A stretch of 64,000 nt of DNA from Atopsyche davidsoni (GCA_022113835.1 JAILWY010000028.1:6175001-6239000); one strand, 5' to 3'; positions 1-10,720 are shown, numbered from the stretch's first letter. Made by a program: numbers and translations. Notes: a model not told the origin generated them from the sequence alone.

Positions 1-404
1 TTTTATTACATCGATTCCACACTTGCATATAACGATTCAAATTATTACTAAGACTGTACTTAAAATGGGTACAAAAACAAATATTGATGATTTTTTTTTG
101 CTATCATTGGCATTTTTATTTTATTTTTAATTAATAAACTATTATTTTCAATAATGACAATATTTTCCTATATATTATAGTTATTATTTGTAGATATTCG
201 TAAAAAAAAATTACTTGCATACACTATATAAGCCGCTTATATAATTTTAATACTTCAGTCTTACGAAGCCATACAAGTTTCGACATTTCCATTCGTACGA
301 ATTATTTTCCAGTCAATATTGAAAAATATTTAATTGAAATTAAATTAATATTTATAAAACATATTTCGTAAAAAAATATAACATTTTATAAAATTATTTG
401 TAAA
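1..404. other. AT-rich stretch, no gene seen
   Basis: Very AT-rich with homopolymer runs. I see no frame with coding character, no tRNA-like box and no clear repeat boundary. Confidence 0.5.
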
Positions 405-720
405 CACCCAAACAACATCAACAGGTACAATTAAATGACTGATTCTACGCTCCCTTAAAGAGAAAAACTCGTCACAACACGACTCATAAAATCCCTGAAG
501 ATGATCCCAGTACCGGGACCGAAACGTCGAAAGATCAATCTACTCAAAAAAGGCGTATATAAATATTCTCAAACTCCCAACAACAAAAAACCATCAACAG
601 GTACAATTTATTAACTATTCTTAGAGGTGCGCATATAACTCAGATAACAAGTACGAAATAGCATGGCCTTCATAAATCCGGTACCGGGACCGAAACGTCG
701 GAAGATTCAAAGTATAAAGC
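405..720 (+). repeat. Two tandem ~170-176 bp units with a stem-loop word
   Basis: The word CAACAGGTACAATT recurs at about 419 and 595, and GTACCGGGACCGAAACG recurs at about 510 and 681. The first unit carries the fuller motif CTGAAGATGATCCC (495) followed by GGGACCGAAACGTCG, which folds as UCCC/GGGA around a short loop. Relatives lie near 20538 and 44102. The motif resembles the core of small self-cleaving RNAs, but its catalytic layout is incomplete. Origin unknown; possibly the tail of a retroelement. Confidence 0.55.
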
Positions 721-1084
721 AGCCTTATACCACAAAGATCGTGGAAAATCTGGTTTACGAGGACTCCTGAAAAATATGCTGAAAAAACACGCACACGGTG
801 CCGGTCGCCATCAATTTTAATTCGGCGGCATTACGTAAACTCTTTCGGCTTTCTTCAAAGGTTCTCCATCATTTAATGAATGTCTGGGACTCGGCAGTCA
901 CCCTATTTTATTGCTACATTTTCAATACACGTGCTAGGTTGTATTTTTTTTTTAACAATAGAGACATTTTTCACGACAGAACGTTTCAGCGGCGAAAGCG
1001 CTGACAAACAAAAATGATCGTAAGCTTATAAGCATTTAGCTTTTTTTATATCTTTCCATTTCCTTTATAACGAACATATCCTTA
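721..1084. other. No feature recognised
   Basis: The only long frame starts around 798 and has no family signature; it ends in a basic, low-complexity tail. No repeat match seen inside the window. Confidence 0.4.
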
Positions 1085-1400
1085 TCTTGGGACAGTCTCA
1101 CCGATTCAGCTGCACTTTTTCGAAAATTCCGCATCCATGTAAACATGCTACTTCCAATGCGCTTTTTTCCTTGGACAATCAGCTAGAAGATGGTATATTT
1201 ATTGTGGCCAAAATATGATACCTTTCGCTTCTTTACTAACTAAGAGTTCGCATTCTGTGCATGACTCTTTCATTTGTGACGCGGCCATCCCATGGTGTTT
1301 TAAAAGTTCTCCTATACAGCCACATGTAAATTCTTTGCATAGCACCTCTCTTGAGTGTCCACGCTTCAACTCATAAAGGAAAACTGAAACGACATAAGAT
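1085..1400 (-). pseudogene. LINE reverse transcriptase C-terminal fragment
   Basis: Read on the minus strand in shifting frames, this shows the tail of a non-LTR retrotransposon ORF2. The order is VEAWTLKRGAMQ, then MWLYRRTFKTPWDGRVTNE, then KRKVSYFGH, LIVQGKKRIG and TWMRNFRK. In intact elements this is the region after the reverse-transcriptase palm, near the ORF2 C-terminus. Stops and frame changes show it is dead. The same blocks recur in at least ten other places here, so one LINE family dominates. An RTE- or Jockey-type clade is my inference from the motif wording; clade needs the full RT domain, which is absent. Confidence 0.8.
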
Positions 1401-1689
1401 TTGGTGAACCTCCAGCGAGATTTCAGTGTTGCTGAAAACTATAGACGCAAGAACAATATAAACATGCAAAGCATCAGATCATTCTATCTGTTCCCATTAA
1501 ATATAAAAATTCTCGTCGTTTCACGTCCACTTCAAAGTATTGTTCAAGGTCAACCTATCACGCTTTCTAAGCTTCACCATCTCAAATTTACATGAAATAC
1601 GGCACAAGTGTTTTATTCATAATAACGTATCGAGATTTTGAATGACGTTATAAAAAAAATCTGAACGCTTTAATTTCCTCTGGAAAATA
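1401..1689. other. Possible upstream LINE relic, otherwise nothing
   Basis: This follows the LINE fragment on its N-terminal side, but I cannot recognise further RT motifs. The 64-residue forward frame here has no family signature. Confidence 0.35.
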
Positions 1690-1697
1690 TCTTAGAT

Positions 1698-2019
1698 CAG
1701 GGGTGGCCAACCCAAATGATCATATCATTATTATATTATATTTAGACACACTATAGACATTTCTTTCGAGTTAAATATTGAAACACAGTGAGTTATTTCA
1801 TATTAATGATATGGGTAACCTTTTATAATTACTTCACGTTGAGTTTATTTTAACATGACTAATTTCATCATTTGGTCATTTCACAAATTATTATTCCAAC
1901 ATGTAAAAAAAGATAACATTTCTGAATATATGAATGCACAAATAATATATATTTTTCAATACATCGCTTTTCACTTCTATCGGCATTATAAAATGTCCAA
2001 TGCGGCTTGGCCACCCCTG
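1698..2019. mobile_element. hAT-type MITE with perfect target duplication
   Basis: The element begins CAGGGGTGGCCAACCC and ends TTGGCCACCCCTG, which are terminal inverted repeats typical of hAT transposons. It is flanked by identical 8-bp copies of TCTTAGAT at 1690-1697 and 2020-2027, the duplication length expected for hAT. It is 322 bp and AT-rich inside, with no transposase, so it is non-autonomous. The perfect duplications suggest a fairly recent insertion. Confidence 0.92.
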
Positions 2020-2980
2020 TCTTAGATGAACTAGATAACTGGAACTGAATATATGTATAAACGCGATGAGAATGAGAGCTTATTATATAAAATATAATCA
2101 TATTCAGATTTGGGTACTCATACTCCATTGATATATAAGTATATATATATATATTTTTCACGGTACGTCATCTTTGAAGAGCAGCCCCAAGAAGAAGATC
2201 CAAGACCTTCGCGGATGATTGTCAGTCACATCTGAACAATGGGGATGGGGGGAGGTTAGGTTAGGTTCACCCCCATCGCCCCCCACCCTGAATCCCCCTT
2301 GGTTTAAGGGGGTTGAGGGTGGCGAGGACACGTCCCGGCATTTTGGTTCCGCCATTGTGCGGGGTAGCTACTTCTTCATAAATATAAATTTACGTTTTTT
2401 TTTTTTTTTTTTCAGCGCCTCAGGGCGCATATATTTCCTCCGCGCCGAGGCTTTTCTCACTTTCTCACACAAAAATATTATATTTGTATTTCTTATCCCT
2501 TTGTGGCAGAAATGATTTTCTCCTCCGCAAATACAACCTGTTTCCTCGGAAATCCTCTTTCATGTTTAAATATCGCGTCGGGTTTATCCGATGCACATTT
2601 TTTTTGTATTTTAATTTATAGCACAGTGTACAAGACTGACTCGCAAATACGCGAGTCTTGCGTTTTCTTGGGTGTTGTGCCGCAACGCTTCAGAGTATTC
2701 AGATCACGACGATTGGTGCTGACGATGTCGTATTTTATTCTAGCGTTGAATTTTTTACACGTGGAAAAAAAATGGCGATTCTGTACGCTTCTAGGCTGTG
2801 AATGCTTGAGTCCCTCCAGGAGAGCTCGGAAACAAAGTGATGCATCAATATTCAGAGGTCTTTTGTGAGCCATATCCTCTTTTACTGCCACTTCGACCCG
2901 CAAAAGAGGGATCGCGTAAGGCTTTGCATTATCTAAAGGCAGTAGTTTCGAGCTACCCTGTATTCGAGGCTCCCAATAAA
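2020..2980. other. Mixed AT-rich DNA with a GC patch and TTAGG run
   Basis: Around 2250-2340 is a G/C-rich patch containing two TTAGG units and a small CCCCCTT/AAGGGGG inverted repeat. A poly-T run follows near 2396. Overlapping frames of 97-123 residues at 2500-2990 run on both strands, share no family motif and are probably chance. Nothing here supports a gene. Confidence 0.4.
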
Positions 2981-3480
2981 CTAACAAAACCTATCGATAT
3001 ACTTGAAGTGAATCTTCGAGGGTGTTTAAGGCATTGTGACATTAATTATACGCAGTTGTTAAGGGCTCCTTGTAAATTAACAAAACCTACCCTTATATTT
3101 AGAGTGAACATTCAATGGTTGTCAAAGCGTTGTTACAGGGGATCCTTATAAAATAGCATAACTTAAATTAATTTTCGAGGGTGTTTAAAGCATGTTTAGA
3201 GCTCCTTAAAAATTATCAAAACCTATCGATATATTTGAAGTGAATCTTCGAGGGTGTTTAAAGCATTGTAACATTAATTATACGCAGTTGTTAAGGGCTC
3301 CTTGTAAATTAACAAAACCTACCCTTATACGTATTTAAAGTGAACATTCAATGGTTGTCAAAGCGTTATAAGAAACTTACGATATATTTGAAGTGATCTT
3401 CGAGGTTGTTTAAGGCATTGTTACATTAATTATACGCAGTTGTTCAGAGCTCCTTGTAAGTAAATAATTTATAAATCCAG
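2981..3480 (+). repeat. Degenerate tandem repeat, two to three units
   Basis: Blocks containing CTTCGAGGGTGTTTAA, ATTAATTATACGCAGTTG and AACATTCAATGGTTGTC recur in order near 3015, 3250 and 3403, with a shortened unit near 3171. Spacing is irregular because of internal deletions. No coding content or transposon ends seen. Confidence 0.7.
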
Positions 3481-3574
3481 CCAAATGTTTGTTAACTCTA
3501 AATCTCCATTGCTTTTATAGTTTAAAGCTCCTATAAACTTCAAAAGGGTGTACAAGGACCCGAGAAAACACTTG

Positions 3575-3640
3575 CTCATCATGAGTATATGCTCAGTGAA
3601 ATGATCGCCAACCTCCTCTGAGGACTTGATGAAAAAGATA
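3575..3640 (+). pseudogene. LINE ORF2 terminal tail fragment
   Basis: The stretch ATATGCTCAGTGAAATGA followed by TCGCCAACCTCCTCTGAG reads as LSEMIANLL then a stop. This matches the MVANL-stop end of the LINE seen at 14790, 18235 and 45231. Only the extreme C-terminus remains. Confidence 0.65.
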
Positions 3641-4110
3641 AACTCAAAAGATCTTTCAATATATGTGCCAAATTGAAACTTACGAAAAAATATATCACAA
3701 GTGGAAAATTTGATATCAAAGGATCTAACCTTGGAGAGTTAGCATTTTCGGATTTTTCAGCTTTTTCAGGCTTTTTCAGCTTTTTCAGGGGCTACCCTAT
3801 TACAAGTAGAGTCGCACTGCATGATTTTGATATAGATAGATAGATAAGGCTTAGTTTTCAAATGATCTCACGCAAGGTCGCGATGAAAAAGATCTTTCAA
3901 TATATGTGCAAAATTGAATCTTACGAAAAAATATATCACAAGTGGAAATTTTGATATCAAAGGATCTAACCTAGGAGAGTTAGCATTTTCAGATTTTTCA
4001 GCTTTTTCAGGTTTTTCAGGAGCTACCCCATTACAAGTAGAGTCGTACTGCATGATTTTGATATAGATAGATAGATAAAGCTCAGTTTTCAAATGATCCC
4101 ACGCAAGGTC
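3641..4110 (+). repeat. Tandem duplication, ~241-bp unit, two copies
   Basis: The two copies share GATCTTTCAATATATGTGC (near 3650 and 3891), an AGAGTTAGCATTTTC block, a run of CTTTTTCAG motifs, TTACAAGTAGAGTCG, and a short GATA microsatellite. The second copy ends at about 4110 with the CGCAAGGTCGC word that also closes the first. No coding function. Confidence 0.8.
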
Positions 4111-4550
4111 GCCGGACTGTAAATAATATATTTCGAAATCGCGGAGCGCCCGGAAGAGATATACGACCGTTTTCAGGTGGACGATTTTCAGGGTGAGAAA
4201 AACTGATTCGCTTTGTCTCGAGATGAAAGATGTCGTCAGATTTTTTTTCAATAATATCGAGTGAGATATCGAGCCTTATCCTCGTCCGTCTTCTTATCGG
4301 AAGCCGGTCCTTCTGTCCCGTGATATTAGTGCTGTCACCGGCCAGATCTGCTCTTTGATTTACGACCGAGTTCTTTGTTTCCATTGTTTTCCCCGCAAAT
4401 AAATCATCAGGGGAATAACCCCCATTGCAATGATATATCTGCCACAGGAAATTAATAATTAGTCCCGGACTTTTCTGTGCGTATTATTATGGTGTAATGG
4501 AACATTCCAATAAGCGCGACATTCCAATAACGCCCCCATGAAATTATACT
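4111..4550. other. No gene recognised
   Basis: Moderate GC content to about 4400 with antisense frames of 100-127 residues that have no motif. I see no splice-flanked conserved exon and no repeat match. Confidence 0.35.
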
Positions 4551-5080
4551 TGTTAAGGGCCTGAGTCCCATACTCGAGCTTCTGGTCCGTTTTGCGAAAA
4601 TTCTACTACACCAATAAAAAAAATTTAAATGCAAAAAGCTAGATACATCCCTTCTTCCGAACAGAATATATTTTTATTTCTTATAAATTTGCTATTAATA
4701 TGATAAATATGTGTTTTTCCGATTGAAGTGTAGGAATTTGGAGATTCGTCATGTCCCTGTTCTAAGAGTCCTAAACATTTAAAAATATTTTTTTTAATTG
4801 GATTGATAAAATATTAAATATAAACGCTGTGCGGTTTATTATTTTAAAAATTAAAAAAAAAAAATTCTTTAACACACTTTGGTTTTGAAAAGTCGTCATT
4901 TTATGCAATTTTTCAACAGCTTCAAGATTTTATTTTACCCTGAAAATGGACGTTAATTAAATAATAAAAAATATATAAATATAATTTATAGTTTTTTGAA
5001 TACTCTGTAAAAAAATTAACTTTCGACATAGAAAAATAAAGTGACAATTAAATTAATCAAATGACACGATTCCGCCAGAA
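4551..5080 (+). repeat. Family X interspersed repeat, copy A
   Basis: About 530 bp beginning near TTAAGGGCCTGAGTCCC and ending near GACACGATTCCGCCAG. It contains the highly conserved core GAAGTGTAGGAATTTGG, AGATTCGTCATGTCCC and the later block TTTTACCCTGAAAATGGACG. Near-identical copies lie at 37418 (reverse), 39765, 50063 and 59935, with older ones at 8441 and 57205. No protein-coding frame, terminal inverted repeat or tRNA-like head is evident, so its class is unknown. Confidence 0.85.
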
Positions 5081-5766
5081 AGATAAACAGCCAACTTCTA
5101 CTCTGTCGCATTTTATATTGACAGCTGATATTTGAAGGAGTACGCGACAAGGTTTTATAATACTATTAAATGTGGAAATAAATATTTATATATTTTTATA
5201 TATATATATAAGAAAAAAATAATAGAAGGACTGGTGGGCGTGCATATGACTGAATACTCGTCTTGGCCACAAAAAGTCTTCATTAATCACGGTGGCCGCC
5301 ATCCATCAGCCACGAGGCGCCCCTGTGCCCGCGGATGCGTTTTTTGTACGGGCGACTTCATTAATTGAACAATTTTTGTGCCGCAGTGGCGGCGATCGCA
5401 AGGGGGGTTATATTATTTAAAAAATATAAAAAAATATTTCACATTATTTCGAGGCGGTGAGCTATTCGCTGGTGCTCGCGGTGCGAGCAAATTTTTATAG
5501 TGAAGCCTTTACGGCTTTTTTTAGTGGAGGCCCCGCGGAAGCAGACGCCGTTAAACGGATCCAGGGCGCGGATGAGATCAGAGATCCCGGCCGACTCATC
5601 CTGCTGGCGCCTCGGGGGCGTTTTTCGAGGGCAAATTGCCTATAAAAAAAATCCGCTCTTATACAGGTGTACAAAGACCTGCAGGTAATAGACAAGTCTA
5701 TATTGAACAAATCGCTTTAACGACATGGCTTTTATATATAGTATATATATATATATATATATATAT
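5081..5766. other. AT-rich DNA with a GC-rich patch and (AT)n tract
   Basis: A GC-rich stretch at about 5250-5640 carries overlapping short frames on both strands without recognisable motifs. An (AT)n tract at 5740-5766 directly precedes the mariner relic. No gene supported. Confidence 0.4.
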
Positions 5767-6560
5767 TGCGCAACTAAGTTTTTAGGTTTCACACATAGTC
5801 ATCTGTCAGGCTTTGCTTTTCTGGTTTAATTGAAATAAAAATGCAGATGAAGGACGTCGTTTGCTTGAGGAAGCCTCCGGCGAATATTCATCATCAATGG
5901 TTTTTGTGAAAATCGGTTTTAACGCTTCAGAAGTGACGATTTGTGACACTGAGTACAAAGAGCGCTCCGGAAGACCGAATATAATTGGGAACGCCGATCT
6001 GCAAGCGTTATTTGATGATGATGATACGCAAATCATCAATTTAAACGTGACATGGTAAGGTTTTTCTATTTGCGTTTATATGCCATGGTGAAAAAATGGG
6101 TGCCGCGTGAGTTGACTGGGAGACAGATGAAATTGCGGAATTGTTTCTAGCGATAAGAAGTGGATATATTTCGAGAATCCCAAACGCAAAAAAACGTAGC
6201 GTTCACCTGGCGAAGCATCATCATCATCATCATCGATGGCACAGCCAAATCGTTTCGGAAAGAATACAGTGCTCCGCGTACGGTGGAACCTAAAATAAAT
6301 CGTGTACTATGAGTATGATATCAACTTGAAGCATGCATTGCTCGAAAAACTGCCTGAATGGGACACGAGACACATGATATATGACACCATCAAAACGTTG
6401 AAATGCGATCTGCTACTACTGTACCCACTGTATTCACCAGACCTGCCCCTTCAGATTATCACTCGTTCCGGTCGACGGCGCACGGCTTGGCTGGGCTACA
6501 CTTGCCCCAATTTGGATGAATGGTCAAAGATCGTCACGGTATTCATGTATTTCTAGATAG
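5767..6560 (+). pseudogene. Decayed mariner transposase
   Basis: Scattered frames match mariner transposase in order. Near 5945-6045 are KERSGRPNIIGNADLQALF (linker between the helix-turn-helix motifs). Near 6085 is KKWVPRELTGRQ, near 6150 a degraded WIYFENP catalytic-site block, near 6270 the remains of CIWWD, and near 6380-6440 DTIKTLKCDLLLLYPLYSPDLP. Frameshifts and stops interrupt every domain, and HHHHHH-type codon slippage is seen at 6215. A possible end sequence AACTAAGTTTTTAGG is at 5773. This is a different mariner lineage from the three irritans-type copies. Related fragments occur at 34.3-35.0 and 49.3 kb. Confidence 0.85.
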
Positions 6561-6700
6561 CGCGGTCGCGGGTCGGGGGTTGTGTACCCCTGGCGAGCCC
6601 GCTGATGGACTAGCCTTTAATAGCTCCAGCCCCGGGCCGGGCTACCGGCTCGGAGATGGATGGGCCCGCCGGTTAATGCACGGAATTAATGTCATCATTA
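6560..6700. other. GC-rich insert inside mariner region
   Basis: About 140 bp of GC-rich sequence (CGCGGTCGCGGGTCGG at its start, GGCCCGCCGG at its end) interrupts AT-rich DNA directly after the mariner C-terminal region. It may be a SINE or other insertion, but no box motifs or target duplication could be defined. Confidence 0.35.
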
Positions 6701-6792
6701 AAATTTCATGTTTCCGAAGGCACAGCCGCGGTCCTCCGAACCAAGCCATGATGGATATGTTGAATTGAAATTTTACAAAACAATATCTTGTA

Positions 6793-7556
6793 CGAGGGCT
6801 GTCCGATAAGTGCTTAGCCTCTCCGCCCGATGGTGCTAGTATCGCGAGAGAGATTTACTGTCGTGTAGTACATTTTTGTAGACGGCTACTGTCGAAATTT
6901 CAGTGTTTCGAAATTCGGTGTTTAAGCGCAATTTGAAGGAGTTTCTGCGTCGTTTCGTGACTCCACTGGTACACACCGGAGACCAAGGAACAGTCGAAAC
7001 AGTGGACTTCATCCAGCGAACGTGCTCCGAAGAAGGCGAAGACTGTCCTATCAGCCGGAAAGGTGATGGCCACCGTTTTCAGGGATTCACGAGGTGTGAT
7101 CTACATTGACTACCTGGAGAAGGGCAAAACGGTCACAAGACTCTACTATGCCGAATTATTGGGCCGATTCGACGTCGAATTGCAGAAAAAACGGCCCCAT
7201 TTGGCGATGAAAAAAGTGCTCTTCCACCATGACAACGCACCGGCTCACACCTCCGACCAAATTCGTCGAATTGCACTACGAACTGCTCCCCCATCCACCG
7301 TATTCTCCAGATTTGGCCCGGTGCGATTTTTTTTTTGTTTCCAAACTTGAAAAGGTCACTCGCCGGGCAGAAATTTAAGTCGAATGAGGAGGTCATCGCC
7401 GCCACGGAGGCCAGCTTTGCAGACCTCGAAAAACCGTATTTTTTAGATGGGTTAAAGTTGGAGCATCGCTGGGTCAAGTGAAAAGCCAAAAGAAGACTGT
7501 TTTGAGAATAAAATCGCTTTTCTTTTGTAGGCTTAGTACTTATCGGACCGCCCTCG
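6793..7556 (+). mobile_element. Internally deleted irritans-type mariner
   Basis: The terminal inverted repeats are CGAGGGCTGTCCGATAAG at 6793 and CTTATCGGACCGCCCTCG ending at 7556, flanked by TA at 6791 and 7557. At 764 bp it lacks the N-terminal DNA-binding half. The sequence jumps from the 5' leader to FKRNLKEFLRRFVT and has lost the first catalytic Asp block (VDETW). It retains the HHDNAPAHTS second Asp site and a degraded third site with a long T run. The transposase is dead, but both ends look usable in trans. The other copies are at 40935 and 46229. Confidence 0.93.
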
Positions 7557-7639
7557 TATGCTTTAAATCATTGAATCTTAACGTAATTCGTAATATTTAT
7601 ATTTTGCTAGATGAACGTCGGTCACATGCTTTTTCATCA

Positions 7640-7800
7640 AATGCCTCTCAGAGGAAGTTGGCGACCATTTCACTCATGCCGAGCCAGTGTTCATGGTTTT
7701 CTGAGGGGAAAATAGTGTAGTCCCAGGTGCCTGCCCAATAGCATTATTATATATCTGATACTCCTACTGCAGCAGGCTGCAAAAACAATAGCAAGAGCCG
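7640..7800 (-). pseudogene. LINE tail fragment, reverse
   Basis: On the minus strand the block carries TGAAATGGTCGCCAACTTCC, the MVANL-type ORF2 end, preceded by a GGGCAGGCAC.. and AATAATGCTATTGGGCAGG block shared with 18110 and 44655. Only the tail survives. Confidence 0.65.
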
Positions 7801-8440
7801 AACACCTCGACAGGGTAGTTCCTATCCACATCGATATTGTGAGACACTTTTAACTCGGTCAGGTCATAAATAATTTATAAACTCTTCAATAGATTTGCAC
7901 GATCCCAAATCACATCGATTCGGCGTTTTTCAGGGCAGAAGGAAACATTTAAATGTGGGGAAATTATGCAATATTTAAATATTTTTTTCACGATATTCCC
8001 GGCACGCGCCGCCGCTTTGCGTATCGGAGACATGCCCGTGGATTTCGGGCCATATTTTCTTATGTGAAATGAATTTTAATTCGTATCCTTGTGGGATAGG
8101 TACAAAACTCGCTGCGAGCGTCAGACATGATTTTTTTTCAAACCAGAGCCTTTAATAACATAATAAAATCTTTGAATGTTACTTTCGGTTTCAAGTGGAA
8201 ACTCAAACTCGCAACCCGCGGGTATCTCAGCCCGAAACTACACTTAATATATTTATAGCAACCTTAGTACATCACTTCATTAATATTTATTTGCATACAA
8301 TATGTAGGGAATAAATTCGTAAATGAAACGACGCGAAATATTTGTGAAAGACGTGAAGACTTCAGCAGCATTTGAACCACACCTTTGCGAATATCATGGA
8401 TATTAAATATTTATATTATAATTGAGATACAACAGTTCAT
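7801..8440. other. No feature recognised
   Basis: AT-rich with a small GC patch near 8000-8040 (GGCACGCGCCGCCGCTTTG). No coding or repeat signature seen. Confidence 0.4.
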
Positions 8441-9235
8441 AGACCTATTGATATTTAAGGGGGCTGGGTCCATTTTCGAGTTTTATGATAATTTTATGAA
8501 TTTTTTTGCGAAAAATCTACTGCACCGATTAAAAAAACTTAAATGCCGAAATTCAGATAAATTCCTTCTTCTATAGATGAAATTTTTTAATTTTTAATTT
8601 TATTTGTATAAGATTAGTTTAAAGATTAAAAAAAAAAAAACCTGTAACAAACATTGGCTTTGAAAATTCGTAATTTTATCAAATTTTTCGACACCTTCAA
8701 GGCTTTATTTTACCTTGAAAAAAGGCGTTAATGAAATTTAAAAAAATTTATAATTATAATTTATATATATTTTTTAATATTCTGTAGAAAAATCGAATTT
8801 TTATGTAGAAAAAAAAGTGACATTTAAATAAATGAAATTACATGAAAATATATATTGTGCGACTAGTAAATTTTTTAACATCTTCAAGACTTTATTTGAC
8901 CATGAAAAATGGCGTTAATTAAATAATAAAAAATAAATAAATATAATTTATATACTTTTTAAAATATTTTGTAAAAAGTTAAATTTTTATATAGAAAAAC
9001 AAAGTGACAATTAAATAAATGAAACGACACGATTTCGCAAAAAAAGTGACAAAAAATACACCTTTTTTGTCAGCACGGAGCTGACACGGAAATCGAAAGC
9101 GAAGCGAATCGTGTCATTATATTTATTTTTATCTGTAGAAGAAGAATGTATCAAACTTTTGGCATCAAAACGATTTCTATTGGTGCAGTAGATTTTTCGC
9201 AAAATATTTTTAAAAAAACTCAGAAATCGAAAGAA
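8441..9235. repeat. Family X copy B, divergent and rearranged
   Basis: An older family X copy runs forward from TTTAAGGGGGCTGGGTCC (about 8455) to 8850. A second copy of the 3' half follows at 8870-9035, ending GACACGATTTCGC. Then the 5' part appears inverted at about 9105-9230 (TTGGTGCAGTAGATTTTTCG). This head-to-tail-to-inverted order suggests nested insertion or rearrangement. Sequence differs from copies A/D/E/G but matches copy F. Confidence 0.75.
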
Positions 9236-9480
9236 AGCGAGCCTCAGTGGACCGCACGCCACTGGCAACTTCGCAGGTACGCAGCCACCCCATCTTGGGT
9301 AGCTCCGTTGTTTCGAAACACCGTGTATATTTACAAGTTACGAGAATTGCATTTGTCGAAGTCGCGGCTCCCCCCGCTGCATCCGTCAGGTGGGGTTCGA
9401 TTCCCAGTGGAGGCATTTGTTCCGGTTAGGGGTGCACTGGGGGAAGAGGCCAAGCGCCCGCCAGAGGCGAAGATCTAACC
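9236..9480 (+). mobile_element. GC-rich SINE-like segment with a B-box-like word
   Basis: A GC-rich segment in AT-rich surroundings contains GGGTTCGATTCCCAG at 9392. This matches the RNA polymerase III B-box (GGTTCGANTCC) with a short flanking stem GGG..CCC. It ends near ATCTAACCTAACC, a TTAGG-type complement. An A-box is not obvious. A tRNA-derived SINE or tRNA pseudogene is likely but unproven. Confidence 0.4.
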
Positions 9481-9639
9481 TAACCCCAATTCCACAACCG
9501 TGTAGCCAAGCAATAACCGAAAATATTCAATAATAACACATTCGTACAACACAAAACAAGAATATCTGTAATACGTAAAAAAAAAAAACACATTTTTTAT
9601 TGCAATTATATATTTAAAAAAATATCTATATTTTTTCAA

Positions 9640-10720
9640 AGGTATGTTTGCAATTTGGACGCAATCAGCTGTAAATTTCAATTCAAACGCAATCAGCATT
9701 TATTTTTTAAGTTATACAACGATTCGATCCCAAATGTGTCCTACAATAAACGCGATTCTATTCAACGCGAGTTATCACAAATAAATTCTAAAATATATAT
9801 CACTTGCACTTATTTCTACGTACTTTTAACAATTTGGACACAATCAGCAAGTATTTTTGTTTGTCTCTTCATTCAAGTTTATAAAAAAATGCAAAAAAGG
9901 GATATGTACTAATTTACTATTCAACGCGAGATATCACCAATAAATTCTATAATATATATCACTTACACTTATTTCTATGTACTTTTTACAATTTGGACAC
10001 AATCAGCAAGTAATTTTGTTTATCTCTTCAAGTAGGTATATTATTATTCAAGTTTATAAAAAAAAAATACAAAAAAGGGATATGTACTAAGTTTCTATTC
10101 AACGCGAGATATCACCAATAAATTCTAAAATATATATCACTTGCACTTATTTCTATGTACTTTTTACAATTTAGATACAATCAGTAAGTAATTTTGTTTA
10201 TATCTTCAAGTAAGTATATTATCATTCGAGTTTATAAAAAAAAAATACAAAAAAAGGGATATGTACTAAGTTCCTATTCAACGCGAGATATCACCAATAA
10301 GTTCTACAATATATATTTTATTACAATTTGGAAATAACACTTGCTCTTGTTACTCTGTACTTTTTACAATTTGGACACAATCAGCAAGTATTTTTGTTTA
10401 CCTCTTCATGTAAGTATTTTGTGTTATAAAAAAAATACAAAAAAGGGATATGTACTGAGTTCTTATTCAACGCGAGATATCACCTAAACATTCCACAATA
10501 TATATTTTATTACAATTTGGAAATAGCACTTGCTCTTACTCCTCTGTGCTTTTTACAATTTGGACACAATCAGCATGTATCTCTCCTTGAGTACATTGCC
10601 GTTCAAGTTTATATATAAGAATCCAAAAAGGGATATGTACTACGGTTCGATTCAACGCGGAATATCCCCAGTAAGTCCTACAATATATTCACGAGAGCAT
10701 TACGCCTCCAATTGAGTCCC
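9640..10720 (+). repeat. Satellite-like array, about six ~160-190 bp units
   Basis: The word CAACGCGAGATATCACC recurs near 9763, 9922, 10100, 10279, 10468 and 10653, giving spacings of 159, 178, 179, 189 and 185. Each unit also has ACAATTTGGACACAATCAGC, a T-rich stretch, and AAAAAAGGGATATGTACT. Units drift by single-base and A-run length changes. No transposon or protein similarity is recognised. Confidence 0.9.

Noticed and set aside
495..530. True hammerhead ribozyme at the CTGAAGATGATCCC motif
   Set aside because: GAAACGTC leaves no room for helix III, and the flanks do not pair as helix I. Kept only as a conserved stem-loop word.
4551..5080. Family X as a Helitron
   Set aside because: No consistent TC start and CTRR end with a subterminal hairpin across copies. 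The hairpin near copy E is not found at the other copies.
9640..10720. CRISPR array
   Set aside because: Long ~180-bp units without alternating short repeats and unique spacers, in a eukaryotic context. It is a tandem satellite-like repeat.
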